Source: Acridotheres tristis
Lineage: Eukaryota > Chordata > Aves > Passeriformes > Sturnidae
Assembly: GCA_037013685.1 (NCBI GenBank)
Contig: CM072894.1
Location: 8,620,841 to 8,684,840, forward strand
DNA length: 64,000 nt
Reading direction: 5' to 3'
Position 1 is the stretch's first letter, and the number at the start of each line of letters is the position of its first letter. The notes beneath the pieces were generated by a model. The model was given only the letters and a program-made list of their open reading frames with translations. It was not told the DNA's origin and ran no database searches. The position numbers were made by a program, and so were the translations under genes. Shown here in pieces: positions 37,606 through 50,207 of the stretch.

Positions 37606-38915
37606 GGCATGCTTCTGTGGTTTAGAGTTAATTGAGCTTTTCCAGGGGGAAATTCAGAGCAGGACTTTATAGAATGATTAAAGACACGTGAATCCTCTTT
37701 GCTTATGTCCTGTGGAAGCTCTAGGCATTCATAAGAAATTAAATGGTAGGTGATGGCAGTAGATGTGGGTGAAATCTCCAGCAGTTCCCCAGTGGAGGGT
37801 GAGTGTATCACTAACCTATCTTTGTAGTAAGGTTATTTTGGGGGGACAAGTGTTTATGCATTCTTGAGAAACACTCTTCACGTTCTATTTTTCAATATTG
37901 TTAAATATTAGTTTTGACTTCTCAAAGCAAAAGATTTTTTGCTATCAATATAAATTGTTACAATTCTGGATTCCTTTTTTTCCTCCTATTTTTTCTAGTT
38001 TTTCTTTGGTCACAACTGAATATCTAATTTCTTGCTCGAGAAATTAAACTGTTGTGTAATAAGGCAGGTAAATGAGAGCTCCTCCTTGCTCCTGTCACAC
38101 GGGTGTGTTGATGCAGCAGCTCTGTTATGTCTGCATGCCCCGTGGGCTTGAGACTCTTTCTCCCTCCTTGTACACCACAAAGCTGTAGAAGACCCAGGTT
38201 AAGGCAATTATACATCCTAATACTCCAAATGCCTTCCTTCACCCAAGTATAAAAGTGTTTTGCACAGAGCTGAAATTTTGTATTTTGCTGTGTCTTTTAA
38301 TTAAAGAAAGACTTATTTAATTCAATGGGCTACTTTGGTCATGTGTTTGGATTTTTGTTTGTTTGTTTGGGGTTTTTGTGGCAACATATCTTCTCTCCAA
38401 TATTTGCAAACCATGCCAAGGTTTTCAGAACAAGTATAAAGTTATGCTGATCCTGGCTTAGGAGACCTTTTCATAAAGGCAAGAAGCAGTAGCAGTAAAC
38501 AGTTTTACAAAACTACATTTACAGGAAACATTTTATAGGATTCTAAAATTAAACTTGATTGAGGGCATTTGTTAAAGAGCTAAACAAATTAGAGGAACTT
38601 AATAGAATATTTTAAGCACTTTAAAAGGAAGAAAACAGATCTTTCCCCTTGTACAGTTATCCTGAAAAGCCTTTTAAATAAATAAAGCTATGACATTTGA
38701 TATAATTAGGTTCAAAACCTATCATGAAATGGTATCCATTTAAGGCCTTCTGTTTAACAAACTATCAGGGCTTTGGATTAGGGGAAGAAGAGAATTCTGA
38801 TGAACAATTAAACAAATGCCATCTCTTTACTTGATCCACTTTTATTTGTTCAGTGAAGAAAACATTAATGGAAATGCAGATACATTAGGACATTATGATA
38901 ACTAGTACATTAATA

Positions 38916-38923
38916 ATGCAAAT
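38916..38923 (+). promoter_or_regulatory. Perfect POU octamer ATGCAAAT
   Basis: ATGCAAAT is the consensus octamer bound by POU-family factors (Oct1/Oct4). It follows ATTAATA, which is close to but not identical with the SOX half of a SOX-OCT composite site. Several TTAATTA- and ATTAATG-like homeodomain cores lie within 100 bp. In AT-rich DNA such matches arise often by chance, so function is only a possibility. Confidence 0.3.
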
Positions 38924-39022
38924 AGCTTAAGAAGGTTAATTACTTCTCAAATGGGTAGTTACTGTGTAATGTTCTTCCTTTGCAAAATACACCAACTCAT
39001 TCAAAGATAAAAGCAATTCCCC

Positions 39023-39036
39023 TTTTTTTTTTTTTT
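39023..39036. repeat. Poly(T) run, 14 bases
   Basis: Fourteen T followed by CTTCTTCCCTGCAG, so the whole resembles a polypyrimidine tract and AG of a 3' splice site. All three downstream frames close within about 50 bases and no donor is evident, so I call only the repeat. Confidence 0.8.
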
Positions 39037-42000
39037 CTTCTTCCCTGCAGCTACTCTTGAAATATACATAAGCATTTTGAGCTGTTGGGATTGAAAAAAA
39101 TTATCAGTCAACAATTATAGGCTGAAGTCCAGCATTCAAAGACCAGGAATACATTAGCAGTGAAAAATCTTTGGCCTTTATACAGCATCAAAACCAGACA
39201 ATTATTTCTGTGACTGCTAAAACGTGCCTTTCCCCAAAAGGCCAAATCGTAAGCACCACATTTGAATTTCAGATGATTATTGCTGCTCTTGAAGACAATT
39301 AAACCACAATAACTGCTCCCTTGGTTTGCATGAATGCATCCTCTCAGTTTTAACATTGTTTGAGATCCAAAATATGAAGTCAAGTGTCTCTGTTAGATTC
39401 AGATAAATAACTGAGTTGATTTTTCAGGTTTAAACTGAATTATAACTGTTTGATACCTGGGATTTCAACATATCTACTCTTTCATTAATTAATGACAACA
39501 AGAAAAAAGTTTCAGTGAATCCCGCCACAGAGCAGAGCAAAAGCCAAGTTCTGTTGCAGTGAAATCAGAGTTTGATGGAGCAAGTCATACAATGAAATTA
39601 TATGCAGGTTTCCAAAGGAAGCTCACTTTCAGGCTTATTATTTACTCTTCGGTTTGCAATCACTGCTTTTGACTTCAATCTCTAATAAATTTTCTCAGAT
39701 TTCCTAAGCCACAAGCAGAAAGACCCCGTCCAATACTTAAAGCAAGAGGGCAGCTAACTTCTGGTAGGAAGTAGGAACCAATGTCACACTGCTCCTTCCA
39801 GTTACTAATCAAATGTGGGTTGGAGAAATCTCCCATCCAAGCTGTCTGGTGTCCTTTTACAGAGGGTGTTCTGGCAAATTAGTGTTCTTTCTGTAGTCCT
39901 TACTGTATATTCCCAGTTACTTTCTCCATGGAAGGCTCAGTTTTCCTTATTTTCGTCCACCTATTGGTTAAGTTTGCAGGCAGTGCCACTGAAGTGACAT
40001 ACTGAGGCATTTTCCTAACACAGTCTCATGCTCCAATAAACAGGTACGAGGTGGGCTCTTGATGAGCACTGAGCTCTTCAACCTCCACCAGACCTTTCAC
40101 CACTCAGGGCTGATTGATGACAGCAGTAAATGAACAAACTCTCCACTCAGAGGTGCAACCCAACACTACAAAAGGTGAAATCTAGCTCTGAAACACTTCC
40201 AAGTAATTATAAATAATGCATTACCTCTACTTCGGGGTTAGGATCTTTGTTAAAATATATATAATTATTGACATCTATGCAGGGTTGGGAATGCTCTATG
40301 TGCTGGTTATAACCTTGGAAAACAGAGGTTTGGTTCCCTTCAACACTTCAGAAAATCATGCACAATGAATGTCAATATTCAGCACTAACAAGAACAAAAA
40401 TTAGCCCTGAGCATTGCTGTACTTAATAGCAGCTGTTAATATAACAATCTTCATGGATCAGTTCAAATTACACATTCTTAGACATTTTTCTATGAAGATT
40501 TTTTTTCCCACGCTTTTTAATTGTGGATTCTAAGATTTCCTGCATTCTGCTAACAATATGCATTTTGTGTGTTTTCTTAATATTGACATATCTAAATCTG
40601 ACTTTCTACGTCTCAAACGATTTTAAAAGACTGATATTTTCTGCCATAGTGTCAAATATTTATAAATATCTCCTTCATTTTTCATACCAGGTCTTACTGT
40701 CATGTCCTCATTTCTTTTCTCAGAGAATTTCAGTCCCTATGTTTGAATATTGCATTGATGAAGACATTTTTGCAATTTGATAATTAATTATTATGGCGTA
40801 ACAGAAGCCATTAGTTCTCCCAAAGTTTCCCTAAGTCTGATCAGTTGGCTGCTCTCTTTTTGCTGTCAAATATCAGAAAGTACTTATATATGGGGAAAAA
40901 AGCTAAGTTTGCAGGATGACTATGCTTGCAAAGTGAAGTTTCCTGTTTTGTTTCTCTACCTACAAGGTGATAAAACCATACTGGAAAGATCAGACAACAA
41001 TGACTCACCTAAGAGGAAGATTTTGTTTTCATTTTGGGGTTAGGTTGTACACTAACACCAGCATTTTTAATCACCAGATGTACTTAAACAGGAGGATTTT
41101 GTGATACTAATATGAAATGTGAACATGGCCCCCTCTCTTCATGACCATGTCTTCATTTAGGACTTTCTAGTCACTATTAAACATTTCCAAAGATATTTTG
41201 CTATGATTCAGATTTGTAGCTTTTGAACAGAAAACAGCAATGTAGTTACACTGGTGATTATTTTTGGGTACAGCTCAAAGACATTTTTAATAGGTGTAAA
41301 TTCTACTCATACTTTTCTCTGGGTTTTAAATATTAAATGAAAGAAAAATGGTTATTATTAACAAGAAAATGAGTTCATAAATATTTTTGCTATTACTTAG
41401 TTATAGCATTCTGTTTGTATTCCCTGGGGAAGAGGTATTAACATTGAGCATAATTTTGGAGCCACAGAAGGCAAGCAGCAGAGATAAGGCTGCAGTCCCA
41501 GGAGCTGCTGCACAGCTCCACTGTACATCACCCTGTTGAATCCTGACCATTTACATCCTGCTTTTTACTGGTTACTGTAAGCAAGGGCAGTTAGTTTGGC
41601 CTTACTGGAACTGGGCAACAGACCCATCTCTCATATTATAGATTAACCTGCCTCACAGTCCTGTGATAAATGTGCTGCAATTTCTTTATACATTATTTAG
41701 TATGTTTCTACTCACTGGATGTAAAAATTTGCTGTTGAATTTCTAAAATTTTCTCTAAAAATTTATGTACACTTACTTACCAGGACAGGGGAAATAACAC
41801 TGGAATAGTCTGTTGTAGATGAAAAAGTGAAAGCTTTTTGATTTTTGTTTTCTTATACTAGGAAAAATCAAAAGAAGCAAACAGCATACCTTTAACAGTC
41901 ACACTTTTTCATTAACTATGAATTTTTAATAACGAAACCCAGTTTGTTTTTTTTTTTAATAGCAGACAATTTCTTGAACAGGTAACTTATTCAAATCTAC

Positions 42001-42180
42001 TTTAGGTCACAGGAAGCTGAGGAACTATTGATTGGATCACTTATTGCCTTCATTGTTTGCTGTTCAAAATGAGCTCTTCATTGCCTGAGGCTGGTCACTG
42101 AGGTCATCTGATGCCATTTAAAAACCTATCAGCAGAACACCCACAGTTTCAGAGGTGTTTTGTGCATTTCTGGAACGAAA

Positions 42181-45100
42181 ACTCATTTGAAATCTACACA
42201 AAGTTGCCTAATTTCTTTTCCCAATTCTAAGCGTTTGGATCCTGTTTTAAACTATTGTGTTTAATTAAAATTCTCCACTGATTCCAGTGAGATTGTATCA
42301 AGTCAAAACTGGTTACCATTTAAAAGCACCAAGGCTCGGAGGAGGCACAAGGAGGGACTCACAAGCACTTTCAAAGTGATTTCAAAAACCAAAGTCTCAA
42401 TTAGGCAATTGTATTCATCCATTCCCAATCCCCAGCTCACCAAGTAATTCCAGTTTATCAGCTGCAGCATACAGAAATGTATGTCTGTGCCTTAATCAGC
42501 ATTATCCACTCCTCATTCCATTCCCACTTCCCAATAAGAGGTGTACTCATCCTCTTAATGTACAGGAGTGGAATGCAGCTTTGGGGGAGTAGAAATTACA
42601 GAGGAGCTCGAAGGTTTGTATTTTAAAAAGAGCTTGTGCTTATGCTCTTATATCATCGAGCCTGCTTTTTAACTGAGCCAGCCAGCAGCACTACTGGAAC
42701 CAAGAGCCAGTTAGCAAGTCTATTGTAAAGGATGCTTTTGAGAGTCTACATGTAAGAATTCACCCTGAGATGAAATTTGGCATCAAAGGCCCTGGCATAA
42801 AGCTGGCTTAAAACGATACTAGTGCAGAAGAAAATAATTTCAGATCTAATTCAATATTTCAGTGGAGAACTGCAGAAAGCGTTCAAATCTGCTGAAAATC
42901 TGGCTTTTATAATATTGTCTCCAGGAAGGTGTCGGATAGAAAAGTTTCAGTGCCAAGCAAGAACAGAATTATCCTCCATTTAGAAGGAAGTAAATAGATC
43001 ATTTCTCTCTGACCTCCAAAGAGGAAGGACTATTCTATCCACACGGCGGTGAAATGTAATAAAAAGAACGATACCCTTGGGATCCTTTCTACCAACAAAA
43101 AGCTACTGAGCACACTAACAGCATAGATAATCAAGGTAGTTGCATGAAAAATGAGAAATTTAAAGGATTGCTGGGAATGGGACTCTGGCCAGTAAGAAAA
43201 AAAGGCTTATGGACTAGCTAGGGGCAGTGAGCATAATTTAATATATTTCTGGCAGAAAACAAATAAGAAAGTACTCATCTGCAATTACAGAAGATGTCAG
43301 CTCTTTTGAACTAGAGTTTGCAGAATCTATTTGTAAATACTGCTGTGTTTTCTCCTTGCCTCCACCCCTATACCAGCACAAAGCCTTTGCTCTGCCCTGG
43401 CATCAATAACACATACACCAAAAAGTTCAGGAAAGATTAATACACTTTCAAATAGGGTAATATTTCACATTTCCACTACACTGCACATTATTTGCAATTT
43501 CACTGTGAAAGATAGGGATGAAATAAGCATTTGGAATTTTGAGATCAGTGAGGCTTTTTCACAGTGCTCTGCAAGAGCACCGTGGTTTTGCTCCAGGAAA
43601 ACCCCGGTGGCTGTAGTTTTCCAGGCTGTGGACAGTTGGAATGTGTATTCTGAAGGACAGTATCTGTTTGTCTTGCTGCCAGTCCATTATGCCTGATTTT
43701 CCTCTGGGGATTGTTAGGAAGGCAGCTGGTCTGTATGAAACATGGAGAATGTTCACCTGAGCCCCTTCTCTGTGTCACACCCTGAGGATTTGGGCACTGC
43801 TGGTCACCTGCTCACCAGACCCAGCACTAGGTGCTCCTCTGCACGCCAGAACGTGCTCTAGAGGATTGCACCCTGTGTTTGGTGTTCATAGCAGGGTTTG
43901 GTCCTGCCTCAAACCCTTCTCTGGGTGTTTTGCCAGGAAAATAGAACTTCTGGCTTGAGTGATCCCGGGTGCTGATTTCAGTGGGTTCTGCCTGAGCAGG
44001 GTGAATCCTGCTCACCATGTTTATATAACTGGGAAAGATTCTACAGATTTCTCTTGAAAGAGCTTACCTATACTGCATGAGCTAAGTAAGACAGTGCTTT
44101 CACATCCTGTTTGTTAACACAAGACTGTGTGTTCCTTAGTCAGTGCTAATTCATCCTGTGGTAGGTGTTCACTGTGTGAGCTAATGCTTCAGCAAGTCTT
44201 TATTGAGCATCAAAGTTTTCTCACGATTATAACCAAAAGATAAAGGATGTAAACTCCAGAGTAAAGAACTGATATATTAAATTAATATCTCGGAATAACA
44301 ATGCCATCAAACATTCGTGTTGTATCAAAATCCTTAACATATGTAGGCCAGTTGCCATGGAGATGGCAAAGTTTCAGAATGATTTCCTAGTAATGACTAC
44401 AACTTTAGAACCTAAGTGCTTCCAAGTAGTCCATAAAGCTGCAAAAAAGAAGGGTGAAAATGGCAATTGCTATTCTTGAAACAAGTTACAAGTTCAAGAT
44501 ACCTGATATTCTGAGCAGGTGTTTCAAGAAGAAAACAAGTATTAGCAGTTTCTGTACAAATACCTATGGTATATTTTTTTTACAGAGCCCCAGCTTTTGC
44601 AGGGAGCAGTATAGTCCATATTGATTTGAATTTAGAGTGCTCAATATCTATAATGTCTGGGATTTTTGCAATTTTCTCTGTTCTATATATGCGCTTTTCT
44701 TCATTAAGGATGGAGAGGGCCATCAACAAACTGCTTACCCCACAGTATGAGTAAAAAAAACTTATTTAGTAGCTCATGAGGCTTAAGACATCACATTTGA
44801 CCCTGGCAGCAGGTGTAAAACCCTACCTAAGCTGTGTTTCTCATTTTACCAAACATTAACTTTGTCCTTTCAGAGGAAGAAAACAATGTGTTCTCTAAGG
44901 CTGTTGTCTCAGACTGAAAGCCTTGATTGCAATCAGTGACAATTTGGGGGAATTTTTGAGAGGCTAACATTGTATTTTTCTGTACTTTGGCTGAAGATTA
45001 TCTCATGTCCATTCATCCATATTCTGCATCTTTGCAAAGCAAGTGATATTAGTGACTTCACTGCAAACTACAGCCAAATCCACTCAATTTGCTAGACCTG

Positions 45101-45914
45101 CACAACAGGAACTCTGACATGAGTGGAGAACTGATCCCCCCCGTACCTTCCTAATTTTATCAGCTGTGATTTCTTTTCTACCACCAGGAAAAAAAAAATA
45201 CACAACTAAAAAAAGGAAAAGGAGGAACATAAAACAAATTCTATCAATCTAACTCCTAAAGTTTGATTTTATATTATGAAATACAGTGATATTAAGTAGA
45301 ATTTAATAGCAGAATCTTACAGTGGGCTGTTTGACTACAACACCATCCAAAATAGGCAACAAGCAAAAAGCTGAATTGTTGATTTACTTTTTAATGGACA
45401 GAGATCCACAGCAATTACTCTTTATCTATGACTGCATTATTATTCTATGTAAATATTAGTGATAAAAAGGTAATAGGTGAGCCAGTTCCTGCTTTCCTCT
45501 AGTAAAAGACTGACACAATAATTAGTTGCATTAATATGAGCTTTTCAGTGACACTTGAGGAAGTGCAGAATGAAGAAACCTCATGGTGTCAGCATAACTG
45601 ACTGAAAGGAAGTTTAACCTTCAGGGATTTTGAAAAGCACTGGCCTAACAGTACCAGAAGCTTAAATTCAGTGTCATTTTTGGGGGGGAGTGGAAAGCAC
45701 CTATTAATCTTCATCTATTCTAGAATTAAATTATAACTTTTGTAGAGCCTATCAATGTTTCCACAACTACTGTGAGAGCAAAAGCAATCCACAGCTCCAT
45801 GGAAGAATTATCAAGCCCATCTTTTGTGAAAGGAGTTGCTATTGAGATCTGAGATATGTTTGTTTGGGGAGAACACAATCACAGGAAGAAAATTCAGAAA
45901 TGAAACACTCAAAC
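42181..45914. other. Non-coding DNA, no gene recognised
   Basis: The interval 43540-44040 is locally GC-richer and opens short overlapping frames on both strands, none recognisable. CTCCACTGATTCCAGTGAGA near 42275-42294 resembles the 'cactga-ttcagtgggag' phrase of old amniote repeats, too weakly to define an element. The rest is unique AT-rich sequence. Confidence 0.55.
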
Positions 45915-45975
45915 ATCACAGAAAGCCAAGTCAGAAGGGGACATTTCCAACACCAGCTCCTGTCATTGTTAGCAG
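45915..45975 (-). mobile_element. Probable degraded CR1 3'-end fragment
   Basis: The plus strand reads ATCACAGAAAGCCAAGTCAG, then AAGGGGACATTTCCAACACC, then AGCTCCTG. This follows the order of some CR1 3' ends in reverse complement (atcacagaatgcc...ttggaaggggac...ccaac...ctcctg). The match is short and partial, so the call is tentative. Orientation would be minus, like the fragments at 12.6 and 53.9 kb. Confidence 0.4.
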
Positions 45976-46259
45976 AAATAACCTGTGCATTTTAGCAGGC
46001 ACATATGTGTAGTCCAAGGGGGTTTTTCCAGTTACATGTGGGAGTTTTGCCCCTGTGTCTGTCAGATAAATCAGAGAGCCAAATGAAAATCTAGTACTCA
46101 GGAACACTATTGCATTATGTCACACCCCCTGGAGGGCTGCAGTTTTGTAATGAAATGAATAAATTACAAGGAAGCAGTTTGATATCCTGAAAGTTCTACC
46201 TGTCCTTTAGGACAAGCATGTCAGGATAAATTCCATTTAATTACACTGAACACAAGCAG

Positions 46260-46306
46260 AAAAAAAAAAGAAAAAGAAAAATAAAGCTAAAAAATAAAAT
46301 TAAAAC
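46260..46306. repeat. A-rich low-complexity tract
   Basis: A runs of 4-9 bases broken by G, T and GCT. It follows ACACAAGCAG. A weak AATAAAGC occurs inside, but nothing upstream looks like a transcript end. Confidence 0.8.
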
Positions 46307-47254
46307 ATTATCTTGTTGTCTGAGGCTCCATGTGTGTAATGGTGAATTGACCTCATTTACTGCTGCATTACTTGATAACATTATACCTCCACAGAAGTGA
46401 CACTGAAAGGGATTTTAACCAGTAGAAAACTAGAGCAACAGTGTTTAACTAGGCCCACGTCTCAATATATCCAAATGGGCCATGGACAAACCTAGCTCAG
46501 TGTTGATTATTATATTAATGTAAACTCAGGCGGTTGCTGAGGGGTTTTGCTCCTGCATGTGCAGCCCTCTACAGAAACAAAAGCACTCAGCAGCTCCCCA
46601 TAACTGGTAGTTCCAAATTTTGAAACAATTAGCACAGCAGGAGAATGCACGCAATTACCAAGTGGTTTCCCCATGGTAAAATTTCCATCAAGAACACAAC
46701 ACCTGTATTTTCCTCTTAGTTTTGTTTACAGTAGTATTCCAAATCAAATGCCAAGAAAGATATGGTAGACCTTGTTTTAATTTGCAATGGGGTTGCTTCA
46801 TTGGCTTTGCTGAATTTCTTGACAATACCCATGATTAGGAAAAAATGTTTGCTTTTCAAAATGTGAGCATTATTCAGAGTTTTATGTCAGCAATATGAGA
46901 AGTTGCCCTATACCTCCTTTTCATACAGTGCTACAGCTGCTGGTAACTTAACAAAGGGGCAAAGACAGATACAAGATTTGTGCTGTAATATAAATTTTTC
47001 ATAATGTTACAAAATACTAAAACAACACCAGCCAAGTGTGCTATTCCAGACAAAAAAATTATGCCATGTCATCTTCTGCACCATTTCTGGGCAGCACCCC
47101 TGTGTAACGTCAAAGACCAGCCATTGATGGCTTTTATAGCAAACATTAAAATAAAATCAGCTCACAACAGACTGACGTGTGTAGGAACCTGCCATTCACA
47201 CCACCCACAGGCAGCTAGGGGAAGGATCTTCCAGGCACCTTATATTTAGATTTA

Positions 47255-49042
47255 AGCAGTTCCCACTGAAATCAGCAGAAACCAGTTAAAGCCATCAGAG
47301 TGTTCTCCTGTCTTTGTGCCTTATCCTAATGAAAAAGAGGTCTTTGGTGGAAGTTAGTCTTTGCCATGGGGGAAAAAGAAAAAAAGAGAAGGGGTACTGT
47401 AAAACCACTTACATTGCTTACAGGAACTGGGGTGTTTCCACTGAGGAAGAAGGGAACTGAAAGGATCAAGGAAAAATTTTGAATACTGATCTCTATGGTT
47501 TCAGCTTGCCCAGCTTGATTGTAGAGCCACCTTCTGGTTTCAAATAACAATTTCATACTTGCTGATAGTGAGAATGTGTGTGTATTTTAGTTATGCATTT
47601 GGAAGTGTTTCAATTCACTGCTTTTAGCCACGTTAGAAAAACGACACAGAAAAGAAACACTGTGGATTCTGCTTTGTTCTGAATCCAAAAGGCCCAGTGA
47701 CACATTTGGATATCAAACAAACTCTGCCTTGGGCTCTTAGGACCATTTATGATTGTATAAGAAGCTGAAACTGCAGACAGGAACCCTGAGAAGTGATGAA
47801 ACCACTGTGATAAGAATCAATAGGAACAGGATGGGAACAGTTCTGGATAGGTACTGGGAATATTCTCTTTCCACTTCATTTCATTTCTAATAAGGTTCCT
47901 TCCTGAAACACAGAACCACCTCAATGCCACATTTTCTTGATGTCTGACCATTCTCTTTGGGTTGATGACTAAGTTTTAGCTAGTACAGCATGACATTTTG
48001 AACTGATTGTAATGTCAAATGATTACAGTCCACAAAGAAAAGGAATCATACAGCATCTCAGGCAGAGCATGAGTGTTATAATGTCACTCTAGTTTGCAGT
48101 AAGTTTTTCTTGCAATTGTGTGTTTAGAGATGGCTGATCTGATCCAAATATGGGCCAAGGATTACAAAGGCAGGTTCTCAGTGGCCTCATTATGAGACAC
48201 AGGAGGGAAAAACTAGCTAAAATAAAATGTTATCTCATAAACCTTCTTTGTTTTCCATTTTGAAATGAAGAGACAGGAGCAAGAGGTTGATTGCCATGAC
48301 AGAACATTGGAGATCCTGTGGCTGTGGCTCAGAGGAAGAAAAGAGCCCCTCACAGTGACAGCTTAATCTGCTCCTTCCACGTTCCAGATAACTGCTCTAA
48401 TCACAGACCACCTCGTTTGTCTTGGAGCTCTTCCAGGCTCTATAAGCAATTTCATTCCCATTAGAGCAATGATGTGAACCTTCATCTGCCACCTACATAT
48501 CAGGCAAGATTCCTTACCACGGGGCCCTCAAATCCTTTCCCTTTTCATTCAGAATGCAACATTATTTATAGAAACTTAAATAAGTCCAACAGAAGCAAGT
48601 GCAAGGACAAGATGAACTCTTCAGCCTCTAGACAGAAGATTAGAGCTTTTGTATACATGTATGCCAAGCAATATACAAAGCAATTGGCATGGAAGGCTCT
48701 TTGTCCCAAACAGAAATTGAAATTTCAACCGTGGTTAAAGGCATTTGTTATTAGAGTTAGCATTTTGCAAAGTTCTGTTTTTGTTGGTAAGCTGGCAAAA
48801 ACCATTTACTGCTGAGATGTGGGACTCGCTGTAGATGAGGTCAGTGATGTGACACAAGACAGGACAAAGGCACACAGGAAGGCAGCTCCCACCTTCTCGA
48901 CTCAGAATCCCTCAGGTTCAGTGGCTGATCCTCAGGCAGTTCAGAACATAAAGTCAAATGCTGCTTCCTTAGCAACTCTGCAGCCATCAGGGAATTAAAG
49001 TTATTAAAATCTGAATTTTATGAAAGACGTAAATCTTAAATC
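47255..49042. other. Non-coding DNA, no gene recognised
   Basis: GATTTAAGCAGTTCCCACTG near 47250-47270 resembles a phrase of ancient amniote repeats. The plus-strand frame 48474-48815 (113 codons) shows no known domain. Otherwise unique AT-rich sequence. Confidence 0.55.
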
Positions 49043-49112
49043 CAATAGTACCTAAGCCAGGTACTATTGAAATCAATGGTGGAACTTGCTCGGATTTAGC
49101 AAGGCTAAATTC
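49043..49112. repeat. Cluster of hairpins, likely ancient repeat remnant
   Basis: CAATAGTACCT (49043-49053) pairs exactly with AGGTACTATTG (49059-49069) around the loop AAGCC. Next, CTTGCT (49085-49090) pairs with AGCAAG (49098-49103). Overlapping that, ATTTAGC (49094-49100) pairs with GCTAAAT (49104-49110) around AAG and can extend to 9 pairs with one G-T. The second and third stems exclude each other. The phrase TTGAAATCAATGG between them resembles the 'ttgacttcaatgg' motif of old repeats in bird, turtle and crocodile genomes. I favour a decayed transposable element over a functional RNA. Confidence 0.5.
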
Positions 49113-50108
49113 TAACAGCCATAAAACATACAATAGTTGTATTTTCAGTGTTCCTGTTCTTTACCTTATATACACACAGACATGTGAGTTTGTGAGGATG
49201 CAAATGTGTTTTTTAAAACAAACCTTTGAAACATTTTTGGTATCTGACAAAGAACCAATCACTTTTCATAATTATTTTTAAATTTCTATATTGTTTTGAT
49301 GTTTAGCTGCTGCTGTGAGGCAGCTTTACAAACCTTCTGCTTTTATGTTCACAGGAGCACAGTGGAACTATTTAGTTCACATTACATTGATTGCTGCTGA
49401 ATAGAGGACTTTTGAAGTATCACTTTAAATCTGTTTGATATTTTAAAAAAAACAAAGTCCTGTGTGTGCTATCTTCATAGTAGAGACTTTGAAATTGTTT
49501 CCTGAGAATAATTAAAACAAGTTAAATTATTTATAACTGCAAAAACAAAACAAAACACATTCTGTTAGGTCTTTTAGATCAGTATCTAACAGGAATGTTT
49601 TGTTCTCTGAATGTGTCCTTCACACTGCTTGCTCTTAGAGAGCAAAACGAATACTATTTATGAATAAAAATAAGATTTTGTTTAATAGTTGCAAATTCTT
49701 TACCTGTATTTCTGCTTGGGAGGGAAGTCTACAAGCTGTACCAAAAGTCAGAACAACAAAGCATTTCTTGAAGACACACAGATATGTGAGCATGCAGGGT
49801 TTATGCATGTACAATAACAGCCCTGCTTTTGGTTAGGGAACAGGTATTTTCCAAAAAGTGGCACAAAAGTCACCAAGAGCTCCGTTAAGATGAGTGGGGA
49901 AATGCTGGAGTACTATATGGAAGATTTCCATTCTTTTCCTCTCAAACCCACTGGATAATACATTACTGAAGAAAACACTTCAAAGTAAGATTTTGGATGC
50001 TTAGCCCATGCTTCTCTATAACTGTTTGGAAAGGAACCAGTAGAAGTTTAGTTTCTTATCTTTTCTTAGTTAGTTTTCCCAAAACTTCAAGTGGAAAATA
50101 GTACAAAG

Positions 50109-50152
50109 AGGAGGAAAAAAAAAGAAAAAAAGGAAAAAAAAATGAAAAAGAG
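50109..50152. repeat. A/G-rich low-complexity tract
   Basis: Poly-purine stretch (A runs of 6-9 broken by G, GG and TG) of about 44 bases. Strand-asymmetric purine tracts of this sort are common simple sequence. Confidence 0.85.
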
Positions 50153-50191
50153 ATTCTCAAATAATAATGTCAGATACGTGCAAAAACATTC

Positions 50192-50207
50192 TACACTTGC
50201 AAGTGTA
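50192..50207. repeat. Perfect 16-bp palindrome
   Basis: TACACTTGCAAGTGTA equals its own reverse complement. It contains two inverted CAAGTG cores, the consensus of NK2-class homeodomain proteins. About one 16-bp palindrome is expected by chance in a window of this size, so no function is claimed. Confidence 0.6.

Larger units (their letters stand above)
29751..42180. other. Non-coding AT-rich DNA, no gene recognised
   Basis: No supported exon or RNA gene. Short perfect hairpins occur at 30313-30334, 30699-30719, 35280-35303 and 38025-38046, about as many as chance predicts. A small (AAAATC)3 repeat lies at 35486-35503, an A-rich tract at 37559-37605 and a 14-base T run at 39023-39036. The patch 38840-38990 is rich in homeodomain- and POU-like motifs. 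Confidence 0.6.

Noticed and set aside
39020..39060. Polypyrimidine tract ending in TTCCCTGCAG, like a splice acceptor
   Set aside because: All three frames downstream close within about 50 bases and no donor follows.
50192..50207. 16-bp palindrome as a functional site
   Set aside because: About one such palindrome is expected by chance in 64 kb; retained only as a described feature.
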